Shown piece by piece: positions 6,213 through 6,549 of a stretch of DNA of 6,549 bases (position 1 is the stretch's first letter; every line of letters starts with the position of its first letter). The stretch is from Prevotellaceae bacterium. Lineage in GTDB: Bacteria > Bacteroidota > Bacteroidia > Bacteroidales > UBA932. A program made the translations under genes and the position numbers. The stretch covers positions 1 through 6,549 of the forward strand of contig JAITVR010000133.1 of assembly GCA_031285695.1 (NCBI GenBank), in the 5' to 3' direction. The notes below the pieces were generated by a model. The model did no database searches. It was not told the DNA's origin and was given only the letters and a program-made list of their open reading frames with translations.

Positions 6213-6295
6213 AGGAAGATTATGAATTTTAAGAAGTTTAAGAAGAAAAAAGAAGGTATTTAAACTTCTTAATCTTCCTAAACTTCTTAAAATTC
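6213..6295. repeat. Near-perfect 22-bp inverted repeat in the mqnB/folE spacer
   Basis: Arms at 6224-6245 and 6274-6295 are reverse complements with one mismatch, separated by 28 nt. A second, perfect 10-bp pair (AGGAAGATTA at 6213-6222, TAATCTTCCT at 6270-6279) overlaps the right arm, and TAAACTTCTTA is directly repeated at 6261-6271 and 6279-6289. The arms can therefore pair in alternative ways. No T-run follows, so a simple terminator is unlikely. Whether this is a dispersed repeat or a regulatory element cannot be decided from one copy. Confidence 0.75.
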
Positions 6296-6317
6296 TCTAC
6301 AATTGAAATTTACTCCA

Positions 6318-6549
6318 ATGACAGAACACTACGAAAGAATTGACGCTTTTAACCAAGAAAAAGTGCGCGCCATAGGCGAGCATGTGCAGGCAATTTTAGA
6401 TATTTTGGGCGAAGATACCTCGCGCGAAGGCTTGCTCAAAACGCCCGAACGCGTTGCCAAATCGCGCCTTTTTATGACGCAAGGCTACGCGCAAAATCCT
6501 TACGACATTCTCAACTCCGCCAAGTTTAAGGAGGAGTACAAGCAGATGA
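6318..6549 (+). CDS. folE: GTP cyclohydrolase I, N-terminal part (cut by window edge)
   Basis: FolE turns GTP into 7,8-dihydroneopterin triphosphate, the first step of tetrahydrofolate (and pterin/queuosine-related) synthesis, in the cytoplasm. Seventy-seven codons are present, running open to the right edge; full enzymes have about 190-220 residues, so the zinc- and GTP-binding part lies outside the window. Identification rests on the N-terminal signature [20 protein letters not shown] (residues 29-48), followed by [19 protein letters not shown], as in Bacteroidota FolE proteins. The ATG at 6318 gives [11 protein letters not shown], with a normal distance to the signature. It is divergent from mqnB, with a 145-bp spacer holding both promoters and an inverted repeat. 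There is no direct pathway link to menaquinone synthesis. Confidence 0.92.
   Translation, partial: MTEHYERIDAFNQEKVRAIGEHVQAILDILGEDTSREGLLKTPERVAKSRLFMTQGYAQNPYDILNSAKFKEEYKQM

Overview
The window looks like a piece of a Bacteroidota chromosome. Three lines of evidence point there: A-rich start contexts without clear Shine-Dalgarno sequences, upstream boxes fitting the Bacteroidota -7 consensus TAnnTTTG at 2191, 6192 and (minus strand) 6205-6212, and a gene content (large outer-membrane barrel plus fibronectin-III protein, IS1595-type transposase, futalosine-pathway genes) familiar from that phylum. I cannot name a genus.

Layout. Bases 1-287 hold the C-terminal end of an IS1595/ISXO2-type transposase that continues beyond the left edge; the element probably ends near base 334. 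Only about 20 bp further on, a 573-residue outer-membrane beta-barrel protein starts (355-2076, +). After a 137-bp gap carrying a hairpin and a promoter comes a secreted protein built of about six fibronectin-III-like units (2241-4286, +), closed by a strong intrinsic terminator at 4333-4366. A gene-poor stretch (4287-4668) with a decayed palindromic repeat separates this block from two minus-strand genes of menaquinone synthesis by the futalosine route: mqnB (6172-5543, futalosine hydrolase) followed by mqnD (5484-4669, 1,4-dihydroxy-6-naphthoate synthase). A divergent, right-truncated folE (GTP cyclohydrolase I) begins at 6318.

How it fits together. MqnB and MqnD act in one pathway and are probably co-transcribed, although a 64-bp intergenic palindrome lies between them and supplies the last 11 codons and the stop of mqnB. 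The barrel and FN3 genes form the least characterised part of the window. I recall similar barrel/FN3 neighbours in other Bacteroidota but cannot assign a function; a cell-envelope or secretion-related role is an inference. The mqnB/folE spacer has two -7 boxes facing outward across a few bases, plus a 22-bp inverted repeat inside the folE leader, which suggests possible joint control.
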